A DNA stretch of 64,000 bases from Ignavibacteria bacterium RIFOXYB12_FULL_35_14 (lineage in GTDB: Bacteria; Bacteroidota; Ignavibacteria; Ignavibacteriales; Ignavibacteriaceae), in the NCBI GenBank assembly GCA_001803045.1, contig MHAR01000018.1, forward strand, positions 62,001-126,000, in the 5' to 3' direction. Position 1 is the first letter of the stretch. Each line of letters starts with the position of its first letter. Position numbers and translations under genes: made by a program. The notes beneath the pieces are model-generated. The model searched no databases. It saw only the letters and a program-made list of their open reading frames with translations, and was not told the origin of the DNA. Below, one piece after another: positions 27,088 through 35,425 of this stretch.

Positions 27088-27891
27088 TTAATATTTATAA
27101 TTTTTCTTTGATGATGACTGGACATAAATAGTCGGTATTAAATCACGATTTAATTTCTCGTCTTTGTAAATCACTTGCTCGAGAAAAAGTCCGGATGGCG
27201 GAGCTGTGTACATTGCTGGTTTATTAGATTTAGAGTGGAGAAACTTAGTTAAATCTTGTTCCGATAATTTTCCTCTTCCAATTTCGACAAGCACACCGAT
27301 CATTCTTCGAACCATTTTCCAAAGAAAGTGTGAGCCGATAATCCTAACTAAAATTAATTCGACATCTTGTTTCAATTGAATGTCGTCTATTAGGACTTTT
27401 GTTGATTTCTCTTCTTTATCTTCATCTGTAAAAGAAACAAAGTCATGCATTCCTAAAAACAATTTAGCAGACGATTGCATCTTGTTGAAATCAAGTTTGT
27501 CTTTAATCCACCATACATAATTTTTTCCAAAAGCTGTTCTTCGCTTTGATATCTGATAGAGATAACTGCGGTTGATTGCATCATGTCTTGCATGAAAATT
27601 TTGATGAGTTTTTTCTACTTCCAAAATATTAATGTCAGAAGGAAGCGCGTCATTAAATTTCATTCTAATAATTTCCGGAGCGAGAACGCTTTTTGCTTCG
27701 ATATGAGCAACCTGACACAGCGCATGAACACCTGCATCGGTTCTTCCTGAACCCTGTATTTCGACCTTTTCATTTTTAAAGATTTTCTTCGCTGCTTCAA
27801 GAAGTTTTCCCTGAATGGTTCGAACATTTTTCTGAACCTGCCACCCGCTGTAGCGGGTTCCTTCGTATTCAATGTAAAGTTTAAATCGCAT
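27088..27891 (-). CDS. truA: tRNA pseudouridine(38-40) synthase
   Basis: Isomerises uridines 38, 39 and 40 in the tRNA anticodon stem. Catalytic Asp is D52 in GSGRTDAGVHA; YEGTRYSGWQVQ and the HDFVSFT segment are conserved. About 267 residues, normal. Of two nearby ATGs, 27891 (start MRFK) sits 8 bases after a GGGG ribosome-binding site, whereas 27897 is only 2 bases from it, so the inner start is preferred. Third gene of a minus-strand pabB-pabC-truA run. Confidence 0.92.
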   Translation of the reverse strand: MRFKLYIEYEGTRYSGWQVQKNVRTIQGKLLEAAKKIFKNEKVEIQGSGRTDAGVHALCQVAHIEAKSVLAPEIIRMKFNDALPSDINILEVEKTHQNFHARHDAINRSYLYQISKRRTAFGKNYVWWIKDKLDFNKMQSSAKLFLGMHDFVSFTDEDKEEKSTKVLIDDIQLKQDVELILVRIIGSHFLWKMVRRMIGVLVEIGRGKLSEQDLTKFLHSKSNKPAMYTAPPSGLFLEQVIYKDEKLNRDLIPTIYVQSSSKKNYKY

Positions 27892-27922
27892 ATGCATAAC
27901 CCCAGTTTGTCACCTTTTTTTA

Positions 27923-28531
27923 TTAAGTTTTTATAAATTCATTTACCAACTTCGCTTCTCTTTGATCGAATTCCAGCATAGCATTTATTAAAATGATTTC
28001 TTGATAATGCTTTAACTCTTCTAACCAAATATCTTGTTCAATTATTTTCTTCTCATCAATAAGCTTTGCTCTTTGTGTGCCTTTGAGTAATGGATGTTTA
28101 GGTGTACTCCACTCTTTTCCATCGAATAGGGCAATGTTGCTGTAAGATGTATCTGTAACTCTGCCATTTTTAATGATCAAAATATCTTCATTCTCGTTGC
28201 ATCCGTTTTCTCGAAGTAGTTTTTCAAATATGCTTCTTTCTAAGTATTTATAAGAGTAATCAATCTCATTACAATAAGCCAACTTTAGATGTTCAATTTT
28301 TCTAGGGGTGTATCTCGTCCATTCTATTTCTTGAATATCATCAGAATAAATCACTTTGCATTTATAAATATCGTTTGTTATGTCGATTGGAATTTCAACA
28401 AGTCCAGCAAGATCCAAATCATTACTGCAACTAAACAATTTACGTCTGGATCGGTTCATCCTTTCATTGTGATAAGGAATGTTGAGAAGCTTTCGATTGA
28501 ATACTTTGATTGTTTCAAATAATAGGGACAT
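27923..28531 (-). CDS. pabC: Aminotransferase class IV (PabC-like aminodeoxychorismate lyase)
   Basis: PLP enzyme that would release 4-aminobenzoate from 4-amino-4-deoxychorismate in folate synthesis. Fold-type IV marks are IPYHNERMNRSR at the N-terminus and GRVTDTSYSNIALFDG, the binding loop for the cofactor phosphate. About 202 residues, shorter than E. coli PabC (269) but typical of the short forms near pabB in Bacteroidota. ATG at 28531 overlaps the 3' end of pabB; the TTG at 28543 is not needed. Its position directly after pabB supports the assignment. Confidence 0.75.
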   Translation of the reverse strand: MSLLFETIKVFNRKLLNIPYHNERMNRSRRKLFSCSNDLDLAGLVEIPIDITNDIYKCKVIYSDDIQEIEWTRYTPRKIEHLKLAYCNEIDYSYKYLERSIFEKLLRENGCNENEDILIIKNGRVTDTSYSNIALFDGKEWSTPKHPLLKGTQRAKLIDEKKIIEQDIWLEELKHYQEIILINAMLEFDQREAKLVNEFIKT

Positions 28532-29492
28532 ACACTTTGTCAATCATTTCTTGATACTCTGATTCAGGATTGCTCATGAACGTAATTCCGCCGCCGCTTT
28601 TGAAGTACAGCTCGTTGTCAATATTTTCTATGAAGCGAATCATAACTGCGCTGTCTATATTTTTTCCATCAAAAATACCGAAGATACCGGTGAAATAGTT
28701 TCGCGGATAATTCTCAGCTTCCTTAATTATCTCGACGGTTTTCTTTTTTGGTGCACCGCTTATCGAACCGGCAGGCAGTAAACTAAAAATAATATCACCT
28801 ATAGTTTCGTTAAAATTCTCTTTCAGTTCGCCACATATAACCGAGCTTGTTTGCAGCAGAGCTTTATAAGATGTTTTAATCTCATCAATGTATCTAAACT
28901 TTTCAACTCGAACATTTTTTGCAACAATACTTAAATCATTTCGAATCAAATCCACAATTGTGTTGTGCTCGGCAATTTCCTTTTCGTCATTTAATAGTTT
29001 TTCTTTTGCATTTCCAATCGATGCATCAATTGTTCCTTTCATAGGAAAAGAATAAATCTTTCCGTCCTGTATCTTGATAAATTTTTCGGGAGAAAAGACA
29101 ACAAATTTGTTTTCAAAATAAAGCTTGTACTTTGCCTGTGACAAATAGAATATTTCTTTAAGTGAGTAATTACTTTTTATTTTTGTGGGAAAGGTTAGAT
29201 TCAACAAATATGTGTTTCCATTTCTGATATGCTCCATCACTTTATCAAATGCGAATAAGTATCTTTCATGGCTTATTGGAAATTTCTCCAAAAATAATTT
29301 CGACCCCCTTTCGGGTTCATTGCTGAAATTTCTTATTTCATTAGCCTTAAACAAAATGTTTTCACTTAAATCTGATAACTTCATCACCACAGACATTTTC
29401 ATTTCATAATCAATTAGAAAAAGGAATGGGATTCTATCCTTTCCCAGTTTGTTCATGGTTTCTATTGCCTTGTGTGATTCGGGTGTAGACAC
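28515..29492 (-). CDS. pabB: Aminodeoxychorismate synthase component I (chorismate-binding)
   Basis: Converts chorismate and ammonia to aminodeoxychorismate with the PabA amidotransferase encoded divergently. The chorismate-utilising domain is seen in FSPEKFIKIQDGKIYSFPMKGTID, LIRNDLSIVA, LLPAGSISGAPKKKTVEIIKE and YFTGIFGIFDGKNIDSAVMIR. The GSISGAPKKK motif and short length (325) point to the PabB of these lineages rather than TrpE. GTG at 29492 is the furthest start; ATG at 29456 (MNKLGKDRIPF) is also reasonable. An exact TAnnTTTG element lies upstream on this strand at 29526-29533, though without a matching -33 element. Confidence 0.85.
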   Translation of the reverse strand: MSTPESHKAIETMNKLGKDRIPFLFLIDYEMKMSVVMKLSDLSENILFKANEIRNFSNEPERGSKLFLEKFPISHERYLFAFDKVMEHIRNGNTYLLNLTFPTKIKSNYSLKEIFYLSQAKYKLYFENKFVVFSPEKFIKIQDGKIYSFPMKGTIDASIGNAKEKLLNDEKEIAEHNTIVDLIRNDLSIVAKNVRVEKFRYIDEIKTSYKALLQTSSVICGELKENFNETIGDIIFSLLPAGSISGAPKKKTVEIIKEAENYPRNYFTGIFGIFDGKNIDSAVMIRFIENIDNELYFKSGGGITFMSNPESEYQEMIDKVYVPII

Positions 29493-29547
29493 TTTAGATT
29501 CTAATAAATAATTTTAAGATATTGGCAAAGTTAAAAAATTACTTCTT

Positions 29548-30126
29548 ATGAAGCTGTTAATAATAGACAATTTTGATTCGTTCACATATAATCTAGTACA
29601 AATAGTTGAACAGTTAGTAATCGCTGAATATTCCGTTATGACGCATGATAAGGTGAACCTTGGTGAAGCTGATCGCTTCGATAAAATACTGCTGACCCCA
29701 GGTCCCGGACTACCAAATGAACATCCGATTATGGAGAAAGTGATAAAAAGATATTCTGCAAGTAAAAGTATTTTAGGCGTATGCCTTGGTCATCAAGCTA
29801 TTGGACAAGCATTTGGTGGTGAGTTATTCAAACAAAATACAGTTTCTCACGGCATTACTAAAAAAGTAACCTTTAGCGATCCTGAAGAATATTTGTTCAA
29901 AGGATTACCAGCAGAAATCAACGTGGGACTTTACCACTCGTGGGCTGTTTCAAATACCAACTTTCCAGATGAGCTTAAAATTACAGCCGTCTCAGAGGAT
30001 GGAGTTATTATGGCTTTGTCTCACAAGCACTATGATGTTAAAGGAGTTCAGTTTCATCCGGAGTCAATTATGACTCAGCTAGGAAAGCAAATAATTCATA
30101 ATTGGCTAGCAAATTATTCTATTTAA
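29548..30126 (+). CDS. pabA: Aminodeoxychorismate/anthranilate synthase glutamine amidotransferase
   Basis: Class I glutamine amidotransferase that supplies ammonia to PabB (possibly shared with anthranilate synthase). The catalytic triad is the Cys in GVCLGHQAIGQAF and the His/Glu in VQFHPESI; DNFDSFTYNLVQ at the N-terminus and LTPGPGLP are conserved. 192 residues, normal. Transcribed away from pabB with 55 bases between the gene starts, so the two halves of the enzyme share a divergent control region. Its 3' end faces the GHKL ATPase gene and is the last housekeeping gene before the island. Confidence 0.9.
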   Translation: MKLLIIDNFDSFTYNLVQIVEQLVIAEYSVMTHDKVNLGEADRFDKILLTPGPGLPNEHPIMEKVIKRYSASKSILGVCLGHQAIGQAFGGELFKQNTVSHGITKKVTFSDPEEYLFKGLPAEINVGLYHSWAVSNTNFPDELKITAVSEDGVIMALSHKHYDVKGVQFHPESIMTQLGKQIIHNWLANYSI

Positions 30127-30207
30127 AAATCATTTGAGTTTTTTGTAGACTTAATGATCGAGTTAATTACTACCTTCATCCAATTCGTGAAATATGGAAT
30201 GAGATGA

Positions 30208-32598
30208 TTATTTTTTAATTATTATTTTTAAGATTTTGGGTGAAAACTCATTTGTTTTCTTATCAATAAATTTACGCAAACTGGTTACAGGAGCATTTGA
30301 ATCAATTATAAGCCCTTTTTCACCACTTTCCATTGCCTTTCGTTCTGCTATTGTGTAAACAGACTGTTCTACAAGAAGAGATGAGAATCTATATTGTGCT
30401 GTTTTATCTTCATCCATCTTAATTTTAAATTCTTCTTTTGTACCAAATACTGCTTTATTAAGAGCATGCTTACTATTTATATAGAAAATTCCATCTATTA
30501 AATCCGAACATCTTTGATCTTCCAATTGATCTGTATATTTCCAATTCTTTATCATACCACCATCTTCTGGTTCCTTTTCGGTTAAAATTCTGCCTTCTAT
30601 GTGAGCTAATGTCCCATCAGGTTTTTTTGTTTCAGCAAATATTCTTGCTTGTTGTCCCCAACCAGTTCCTCTCCATGAAATCGAAATACGTCCTATTTTT
30701 CCATCCTTTGCCAAATGAAGTTTATCAAAAGTGATATTTATATTATCAACCATGGCTCCATTCTCAAGAAATCCTATTGTCCCGTGTGATTTTATTAATC
30801 CTAATTTTATTTTACGACCCAATGGTATTTGTTTTGGATTAACCAGTAGAGTTAGATAATTAACTTTGTTTGGTTGACCTCTAGTATCTTTCGGACGGAA
30901 TTCCATTTCATCTGGAGGAGCAATAGTTACCGCAGAGATTACATCTAATATTTCAAGCTGTGTTTCTAAAAATCCTTTTTCGCTTTCAGCTAAAGCTGTT
31001 ATTAAACCAGTCTCATGCAAGGAATCACATTTTACGGATAAGGAAAAAAGTAAATATTCTTCCCACATCCTCCCCTCATCAATTTTGTTGGCTAATGGAT
31101 AAATATTTATTCGTGAATTATTAGAATCAAATATTATCTCAGATCCTTTCTTAACTAAATCTTTCTTTATGTATAAGCGAACTATTCTTTCCTGATCAAG
31201 TGTGAGTGTCGTTGATTTAGGAACAAACTGCATTTCTTCCAATTTTGTTAGTGGCGTAACTGTTTCTCCAGGACCAATCCCTTCACCAAGTTGTTTTAAG
31301 AAACGATTTAATTCCTTTATGGCTTCATTGATTTTTTCCTTCATTTCATGAGAAACCTCGGCCGTAGATGATTTTTTAAATCGTTCTTCTTCCTTCTTAT
31401 AGATCGGTTCCAAATATTTCGCTAATTCCTTGAAAAGCAGTTTTGTAAAATCGTGCTTGGTATCAAAGCCCTCCCTAGTTACCGTCAAAGGAGAATCCTT
31501 GCCGTTATTTAAGTACCATGATAAGTGCTCACGAAGATTGGTTATTCTTATTACACCAAAAATATTAGATAGATAGGGTGCTCCCTCAAACTGCGGAAGA
31601 AAAGTTAGATCAAGAACAGCATCCATATCGTCTACTATTAAAAGACCATTTGCTCTTTGTTCGCCAGCTTCTCTACCAGGTAGTTTGTTATTTCCCTCTG
31701 AACGACAAATAATTCCATCAACTTTCAAATTTTTTAACCCTTCATCTTTAAGGGGACTTATCATCTCAAAAGTAATTCTCTCGATAACATCACCAAAGGG
31801 GAAATCACACTCTAATTCATCTTCTAAGACATTCTGCCCTGAACGATATTGAAAAATTTTTATTTTTACATTTGGATCAAAATTTATCAAACGAAGCATA
31901 TAAAATTGTGATAGAATTGGAATTAGAGTCCCTTCACCAGGCAATCTACAATCTTCATTAAGAACAAAACCAACACATGATCCATTTTTATCTTTACTTA
32001 AATGTGCCTCTCTTATTTGTTGAGCTGATGGTTTAGGAAAAGGACTGATTTTTATTTTGGGTTTATTATCCCTTTTAAGATCGAAAGAGAATTCGGCTAA
32101 TGATAACACACCATTATACATTGAATAAAACTTGCCCAATTTGTGTCCAAGAAGAACATCACTTACACCTCTTCCAAATAAACTTCTTCCAGGTTGCCAG
32201 CTCGACACCTCAGCTTTGTCCTCGGCAAGTAATTTAAAGAGGGCTCTTAATTTTTCAATTGGAACCCCCTCTGCAAAGTCAATTATCTCGCAAGTTCTAG
32301 GTTCTTTTTTGTAACCTTTTGCAGTGTACAAATGTATTTCGATAAATCTTGTAAGATCTTTTTTCCGCAATCGTTTTTTAATTTCCGCCGTATCAAATTT
32401 ATTCCCCTTATCAAATTGCAAAGCTAATTCAACAAATCCAGAGGAATGTGGAAGAGAAAGTTTTCTCTTGTATGAAGTGTCAGAATTAGTAATTGGCTCA
32501 GTAGCTGTTTTAGCAAAGCTTTTTACCACACCAGAATAGAGAAGTCTTGCTATCTCCCTCGGGGCAATCTCCATTTCCATTTCTTCAAAAGCACTCAT
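30208..32598 (-). CDS. GHKL-fold ATPase (Hsp90/MORC-like), putative defence effector
   Basis: 796 residues of a protein I cannot assign to a named family. The N-terminal ~230 residues carry all three Bergerat-fold motifs: N-box E34xxxN38 in TEPITNSDTS (as ELxxNS in Hsp90), G1 motif IIDFAEGVP (D107...G111, where DNGxG is usual) and lid motif LFGRGVSDVL (141-150, like FGxGxxS). Asn and Gly of the canonical DNG are replaced by Phe-Ala. The remaining ~550 residues show a helical stretch with charge clusters (~370-430) and then long beta-rich segments of unknown fold. It is the last and largest gene of the island operon, 17 bases after the 226-residue gene, with a good AGGAG site. GHKL ATPases of MutL/MORC type are known from restriction-modification-like operons, which suggests an anti-phage role. 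Confidence 0.72.
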   Translation of the reverse strand: MSAFEEMEMEIAPREIARLLYSGVVKSFAKTATEPITNSDTSYKRKLSLPHSSGFVELALQFDKGNKFDTAEIKKRLRKKDLTRFIEIHLYTAKGYKKEPRTCEIIDFAEGVPIEKLRALFKLLAEDKAEVSSWQPGRSLFGRGVSDVLLGHKLGKFYSMYNGVLSLAEFSFDLKRDNKPKIKISPFPKPSAQQIREAHLSKDKNGSCVGFVLNEDCRLPGEGTLIPILSQFYMLRLINFDPNVKIKIFQYRSGQNVLEDELECDFPFGDVIERITFEMISPLKDEGLKNLKVDGIICRSEGNNKLPGREAGEQRANGLLIVDDMDAVLDLTFLPQFEGAPYLSNIFGVIRITNLREHLSWYLNNGKDSPLTVTREGFDTKHDFTKLLFKELAKYLEPIYKKEEERFKKSSTAEVSHEMKEKINEAIKELNRFLKQLGEGIGPGETVTPLTKLEEMQFVPKSTTLTLDQERIVRLYIKKDLVKKGSEIIFDSNNSRINIYPLANKIDEGRMWEEYLLFSLSVKCDSLHETGLITALAESEKGFLETQLEILDVISAVTIAPPDEMEFRPKDTRGQPNKVNYLTLLVNPKQIPLGRKIKLGLIKSHGTIGFLENGAMVDNINITFDKLHLAKDGKIGRISISWRGTGWGQQARIFAETKKPDGTLAHIEGRILTEKEPEDGGMIKNWKYTDQLEDQRCSDLIDGIFYINSKHALNKAVFGTKEEFKIKMDEDKTAQYRFSSLLVEQSVYTIAERKAMESGEKGLIIDSNAPVTSLRKFIDKKTNEFSPKILKIIIKK

Positions 32599-32615
32599 AT
32601 TAACTCCTAATAAAA

Positions 32616-33296
32616 TTATTTGTTTAAATATCGATTAAACTTTTCTTGTGCTTGAATCAAAAACTGTTGGACTTCTTTATCGTCTATTTCTTTTGCAAAA
32701 TCAATCACTTCTTTTATTTTTCTTTTTTTTTCCTTTGAGGGAGTATGATCATAAACCCCTAGCATTCCTATTAAATGAATTGCCTCTGCAGTATCCAACA
32801 TACCATCCCGATATAGATTAAATAATATGGATGACTTGATTTTTTTTATCGCATCTTCTGGGTGTACACTACGCGCTCTTCCTTTTCCTCTTTCGGACTC
32901 TTCATAAGAATATTCCGCATTTAATTTTTTCTTTCCTAAAAAATCGGGTGCTCCAAATTTATTCACCAATGCTTTGGCCTCATTCAATCCATTTTCGTTA
33001 AGAAAAACTCCTTTATCAGAAGCAGAATAGGCGAGATTGCGATATTTGGGACGCATTTGAAGAACGGATCTATTTGTTCTATTTACATCAGGGTACTCAG
33101 GCCATCCCACCATGGCAAATTTTGTTGGAAATAATTTTGCATTTACGATGCTAATATTTTCAATTGAGGAAGGAATATTCCATTCTTTTAACCAAAAAAT
33201 ACTATATGCCGTCAAGCTTGTTAGTGCAATATTTCCATATAATTTTTTTTCAAGTGAAATAAGTTTTAAGAGATCTTTTTTAGCTATTGTCTCCAT
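32616..33296 (-). CDS. Winged-helix-like protein of the methyltransferase/GHKL operon
   Basis: About 226 residues, family not recognised. The middle (SLTAYSIFWLKEWNIPSS and VNRTNRSVLQMRPKYRNL followed by FLNENGLNEAKALV) looks like a winged helix-turn-helix DNA-binding module similar to regions found beside restriction enzymes; the C-terminus is charged and helical. PDFLGKKK is faintly like a PD-(D/E)xK start but no following ExK pair fits, so I do not call it a nuclease. Start: ATG at 33296 overlaps the methyltransferase stop by one base (TGATG); GTG at 33299 is the alternative. Tight coupling implies a shared complex, for example specificity or loading for the ATPase. Confidence 0.55.
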   Translation of the reverse strand: METIAKKDLLKLISLEKKLYGNIALTSLTAYSIFWLKEWNIPSSIENISIVNAKLFPTKFAMVGWPEYPDVNRTNRSVLQMRPKYRNLAYSASDKGVFLNENGLNEAKALVNKFGAPDFLGKKKLNAEYSYEESERGKGRARSVHPEDAIKKIKSSILFNLYRDGMLDTAEAIHLIGMLGVYDHTPSKEKKRKIKEVIDFAKEIDDKEVQQFLIQAQEKFNRYLNK

Positions 33297-34666
33297 CACT
33301 GACCTATTTTCTTTTCTTCATAAATTTGTGGTTTCCATGTTTTTAATATTTCTTGTCTAATACTTATTGAGCTTAATACTGGCGGATATTTATACCTTTT
33401 TGTTTCGCCAAGAGAAACTTCATTATAAATGTTTTTTAGATCAGAATATTTTATCTTTTTATCATAATAATGCGCTTTGCCATTATTGTATAGATATAAT
33501 TTTTTTGATTTAATATATAAATGTGGATTTGCAATGAGTTTTGGTCTGGGTACAATTTTAATTTCTGTCTCAAGCCCATATTTTGACAGTGGCGGTTTAG
33601 CCGATATGCTCTTAAGTTTTTCCTCAATATCAAAGAGATGATCTGAGTTCTCAACAATTATTAAAATGCTCAAAAAGGCAAATTTATTTGAGTTCGAAAT
33701 CGGTTTATTAATTATTTCCACATAGGCACCAAGAACTTCTTTTGATAAATTTTTATTTTGTTCCTTAAGAGATTTCATTATTATCTTAGGATATTTTAAG
33801 GCTCTCAGTGCCGTAATATTTTTCTCTAATTCCTTTCGCTTTTGCTCTATTAGATTATTCTTTTTTTTCTGTTTATTACTTTCTAATTCCATGGGAACAA
33901 CAATCTTCTTAAACATATCTATATATTTTGGATTAATTTCAAATCCGATGTATTTCCTTTTCATAAAACTTGCCTGAGCTAGAACAACTCCAGATCCAGC
34001 AAATGGATCTAACACCAGGTCTTTTTTGTCACTTGATAAAAGCAATATTTTTTCTACAAGTTCTGTTGGGAAAGGGCAAAAGTGGTGGAAGTTTTTTGTC
34101 GACCAACTACCTTGAACCGGTATTTGAATTTCCCAAATGTTCCCTGGATTTTTTCCCTTTTGTGAATACCTTTCAGGGTATTTAACCCACCATTCTTTTA
34201 AATCGTAAGGGTCCTTTATTCGATCCACATAGTATTTGTAGTCATTGGATTTAGTAAAAAATAAAATGTACTCAAATCGATTTCTAAATTGCCCTTTGCG
34301 CGACCAAGGAAGGGTTTTTCCTTTATCCCAAACAATAATGTCTCTCAATATCCAACCACATTCAGAACAAATATTGGCGATATCAAAGGGAAGGAGTTTC
34401 ACGTTTCCATTCTTTTTAAATGTATCAACAACAATCCACATAGAGCCAGTTTGTTTAGTGACCGTATAACATTGAAAAAAAACATTTTTTAGAGAAGTTA
34501 GGTATTCAGTTTGATAGTTTTGACCAAATCCTATTTGACTTTCAGTTCCATAATCTTTTAAGTCGAAGTATGGCGGTGATGTAATTATAAGATCAACTAT
34601 TGGCTCCTTTATTTCGGTCAAAAGTTTTCTGGCATCAATGTTATATAGTCTATTCTGTTTAATCAT
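33296..34666 (-). CDS. Beta-class DNA methyltransferase (probable N4-cytosine or N6-adenine)
   Basis: Amino-group DNA methyltransferase. Catalytic motif IV TSPPY is at residues 29-33, and the SAM motif I DPFAGSG is at 220-226 with RKYIGFEINPKY after it; the catalytic-before-SAM order defines the beta class, and SPPY favours N4-cytosine. The first ~255 residues are the methylase; the last ~200 (after a Lys-rich linker) are an extra domain of unknown role. ATG at 34666 overlaps the VapC stop as ATGA (the TTG at 34672 is not needed). Followed by the winged-helix gene and the GHKL gene, so it likely marks self DNA for that system. Recognition sequence unknown. Confidence 0.85.
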   Translation of the reverse strand: MIKQNRLYNIDARKLLTEIKEPIVDLIITSPPYFDLKDYGTESQIGFGQNYQTEYLTSLKNVFFQCYTVTKQTGSMWIVVDTFKKNGNVKLLPFDIANICSECGWILRDIIVWDKGKTLPWSRKGQFRNRFEYILFFTKSNDYKYYVDRIKDPYDLKEWWVKYPERYSQKGKNPGNIWEIQIPVQGSWSTKNFHHFCPFPTELVEKILLLSSDKKDLVLDPFAGSGVVLAQASFMKRKYIGFEINPKYIDMFKKIVVPMELESNKQKKKNNLIEQKRKELEKNITALRALKYPKIIMKSLKEQNKNLSKEVLGAYVEIINKPISNSNKFAFLSILIIVENSDHLFDIEEKLKSISAKPPLSKYGLETEIKIVPRPKLIANPHLYIKSKKLYLYNNGKAHYYDKKIKYSDLKNIYNEVSLGETKRYKYPPVLSSISIRQEILKTWKPQIYEEKKIGQ

Positions 34667-35061
34667 AGCCAATTAATTTTTATTTCATTCTCAAGTGATT
34701 TGAATTCTTTATCCCCAGTAACAAGAACTGCTTTTCTGTTTTTTGCTACTGCAGCCGCAAATGCATCGGCATAGGAGATTTTATAATTTGCTTTGAAATG
34801 CGCTGCTTGTAAAGTTAATTCTTTGTTCGCTTCAACAATTGTTATTGGATAACGCGCAAAGGTTTCTCTATAAAGCTCGGCTCTTTCCTTTCCGCCTTCA
34901 CGCAAGGCGATATAGTACATTTCGCCCCAATTAATTACTGATAAAAATATTTCTGCTTGATTATCTAATGCCTTTGTTAAAATATCTTCCACAGCATCAG
35001 CACCCTTTTCATCTTCTGCGTAAGCTAGAAGAGAGTAGCTGTCCAAAACATATCGTTTCAT
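34663..35061 (-). CDS. vapC: VapC-like PIN-domain toxin
   Basis: 132-residue PIN-domain ribonuclease. The four acidic metal ligands are present: D7 (YVLDSYSLL), E47 (INWGEMYY), D99 (SYADAFAAA) and D117 (TGDKEF), so it should be active. The start overlaps the antitoxin stop (ATGA), the normal layout of vapBC, and its own stop overlaps the methyltransferase start (ATGA), so toxin and methylase are translated from the same message. Likely cuts tRNA or rRNA, but the target is unknown. Confidence 0.87.
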   Translation of the reverse strand: MKRYVLDSYSLLAYAEDEKGADAVEDILTKALDNQAEIFLSVINWGEMYYIALREGGKERAELYRETFARYPITIVEANKELTLQAAHFKANYKISYADAFAAAVAKNRKAVLVTGDKEFKSLENEIKINWL

Positions 35062-35288
35062 AGTTCACGTTCTTTCTTCTTTTCCTCCATTAGGGCTTTA
35101 AGAAGTTTTCCCCCTGTTTTCATAAATCCCTTATTGGATTTAATTATTTCCGAAGTTAAAGGAACGATTTTAATTCCATCATTCTCTTCAAAAAAGTTAA
35201 CTCGTGTTCCGGGCTTGATTCCAAATTTTTTTCGCATTTTCGAGGGAATTACTAATTGCCCCTTGGTGGTTACAAATCCAACTTCCAT
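35058..35288 (-). CDS. vapB: VapB-like antitoxin, AbrB/SpoVT swapped-hairpin family
   Basis: 76 residues. The N-terminal ~45 form an AbrB-type swapped-hairpin DNA-binding domain (VTTKGQLVIPSKMRKKFGI); the Lys/Glu-rich C-terminal tail would wrap the toxin. It is the first gene of the five-gene island operon and is expected to repress the promoter at 35322-35353 alone or with VapC. AAGGAG ribosome-binding site precedes the ATG. Direct repeats TTGTAAG at 35342-35348 and 35360-35366 overlap the promoter and may be its operator. Confidence 0.85.
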   Translation of the reverse strand: MEVGFVTTKGQLVIPSKMRKKFGIKPGTRVNFFEENDGIKIVPLTSEIIKSNKGFMKTGGKLLKALMEEKKKEREL

Positions 35289-35321
35289 GTCCTACTCCTT
35301 TATTTTTACTTTCATTCAATA

Positions 35322-35353
35322 CAAAGTTAGAAATAATAATATTGTAAGTCAAG
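35322..35353 (-). promoter_or_regulatory. Bacteroidota-type promoter of the vapBC/methyltransferase/GHKL operon
   Basis: On the minus strand CTTG (35353-35350), exactly 20 bases, then TAACTTTG (35329-35322), an exact -7 match. Transcription would start near 35318, about 30 bases before the vapB ATG. No comparable promoter was seen before the methyltransferase or GHKL genes, so the whole operon probably depends on this one. Confidence 0.68.
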
Positions 35354-35425
35354 TTATATTTGTAAGACGTTTATATATTGGCAGAATAATAAATATTGGG
35401 GGCAAAAGGATAGAATAAAATAGAT

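Noticed and set aside
28515-29492. TrpE (anthranilate synthase) instead of PabB
   Set aside because: Short length, a PabC-like gene right behind and GSISGAPKKK motif fit PabB better; no trp genes nearby.
32616-33296. PD-(D/E)xK nuclease in the 226-residue protein
   Set aside because: PDFLGKKK is present but no E-x-K pair at proper spacing; kept as winged-helix-like only.
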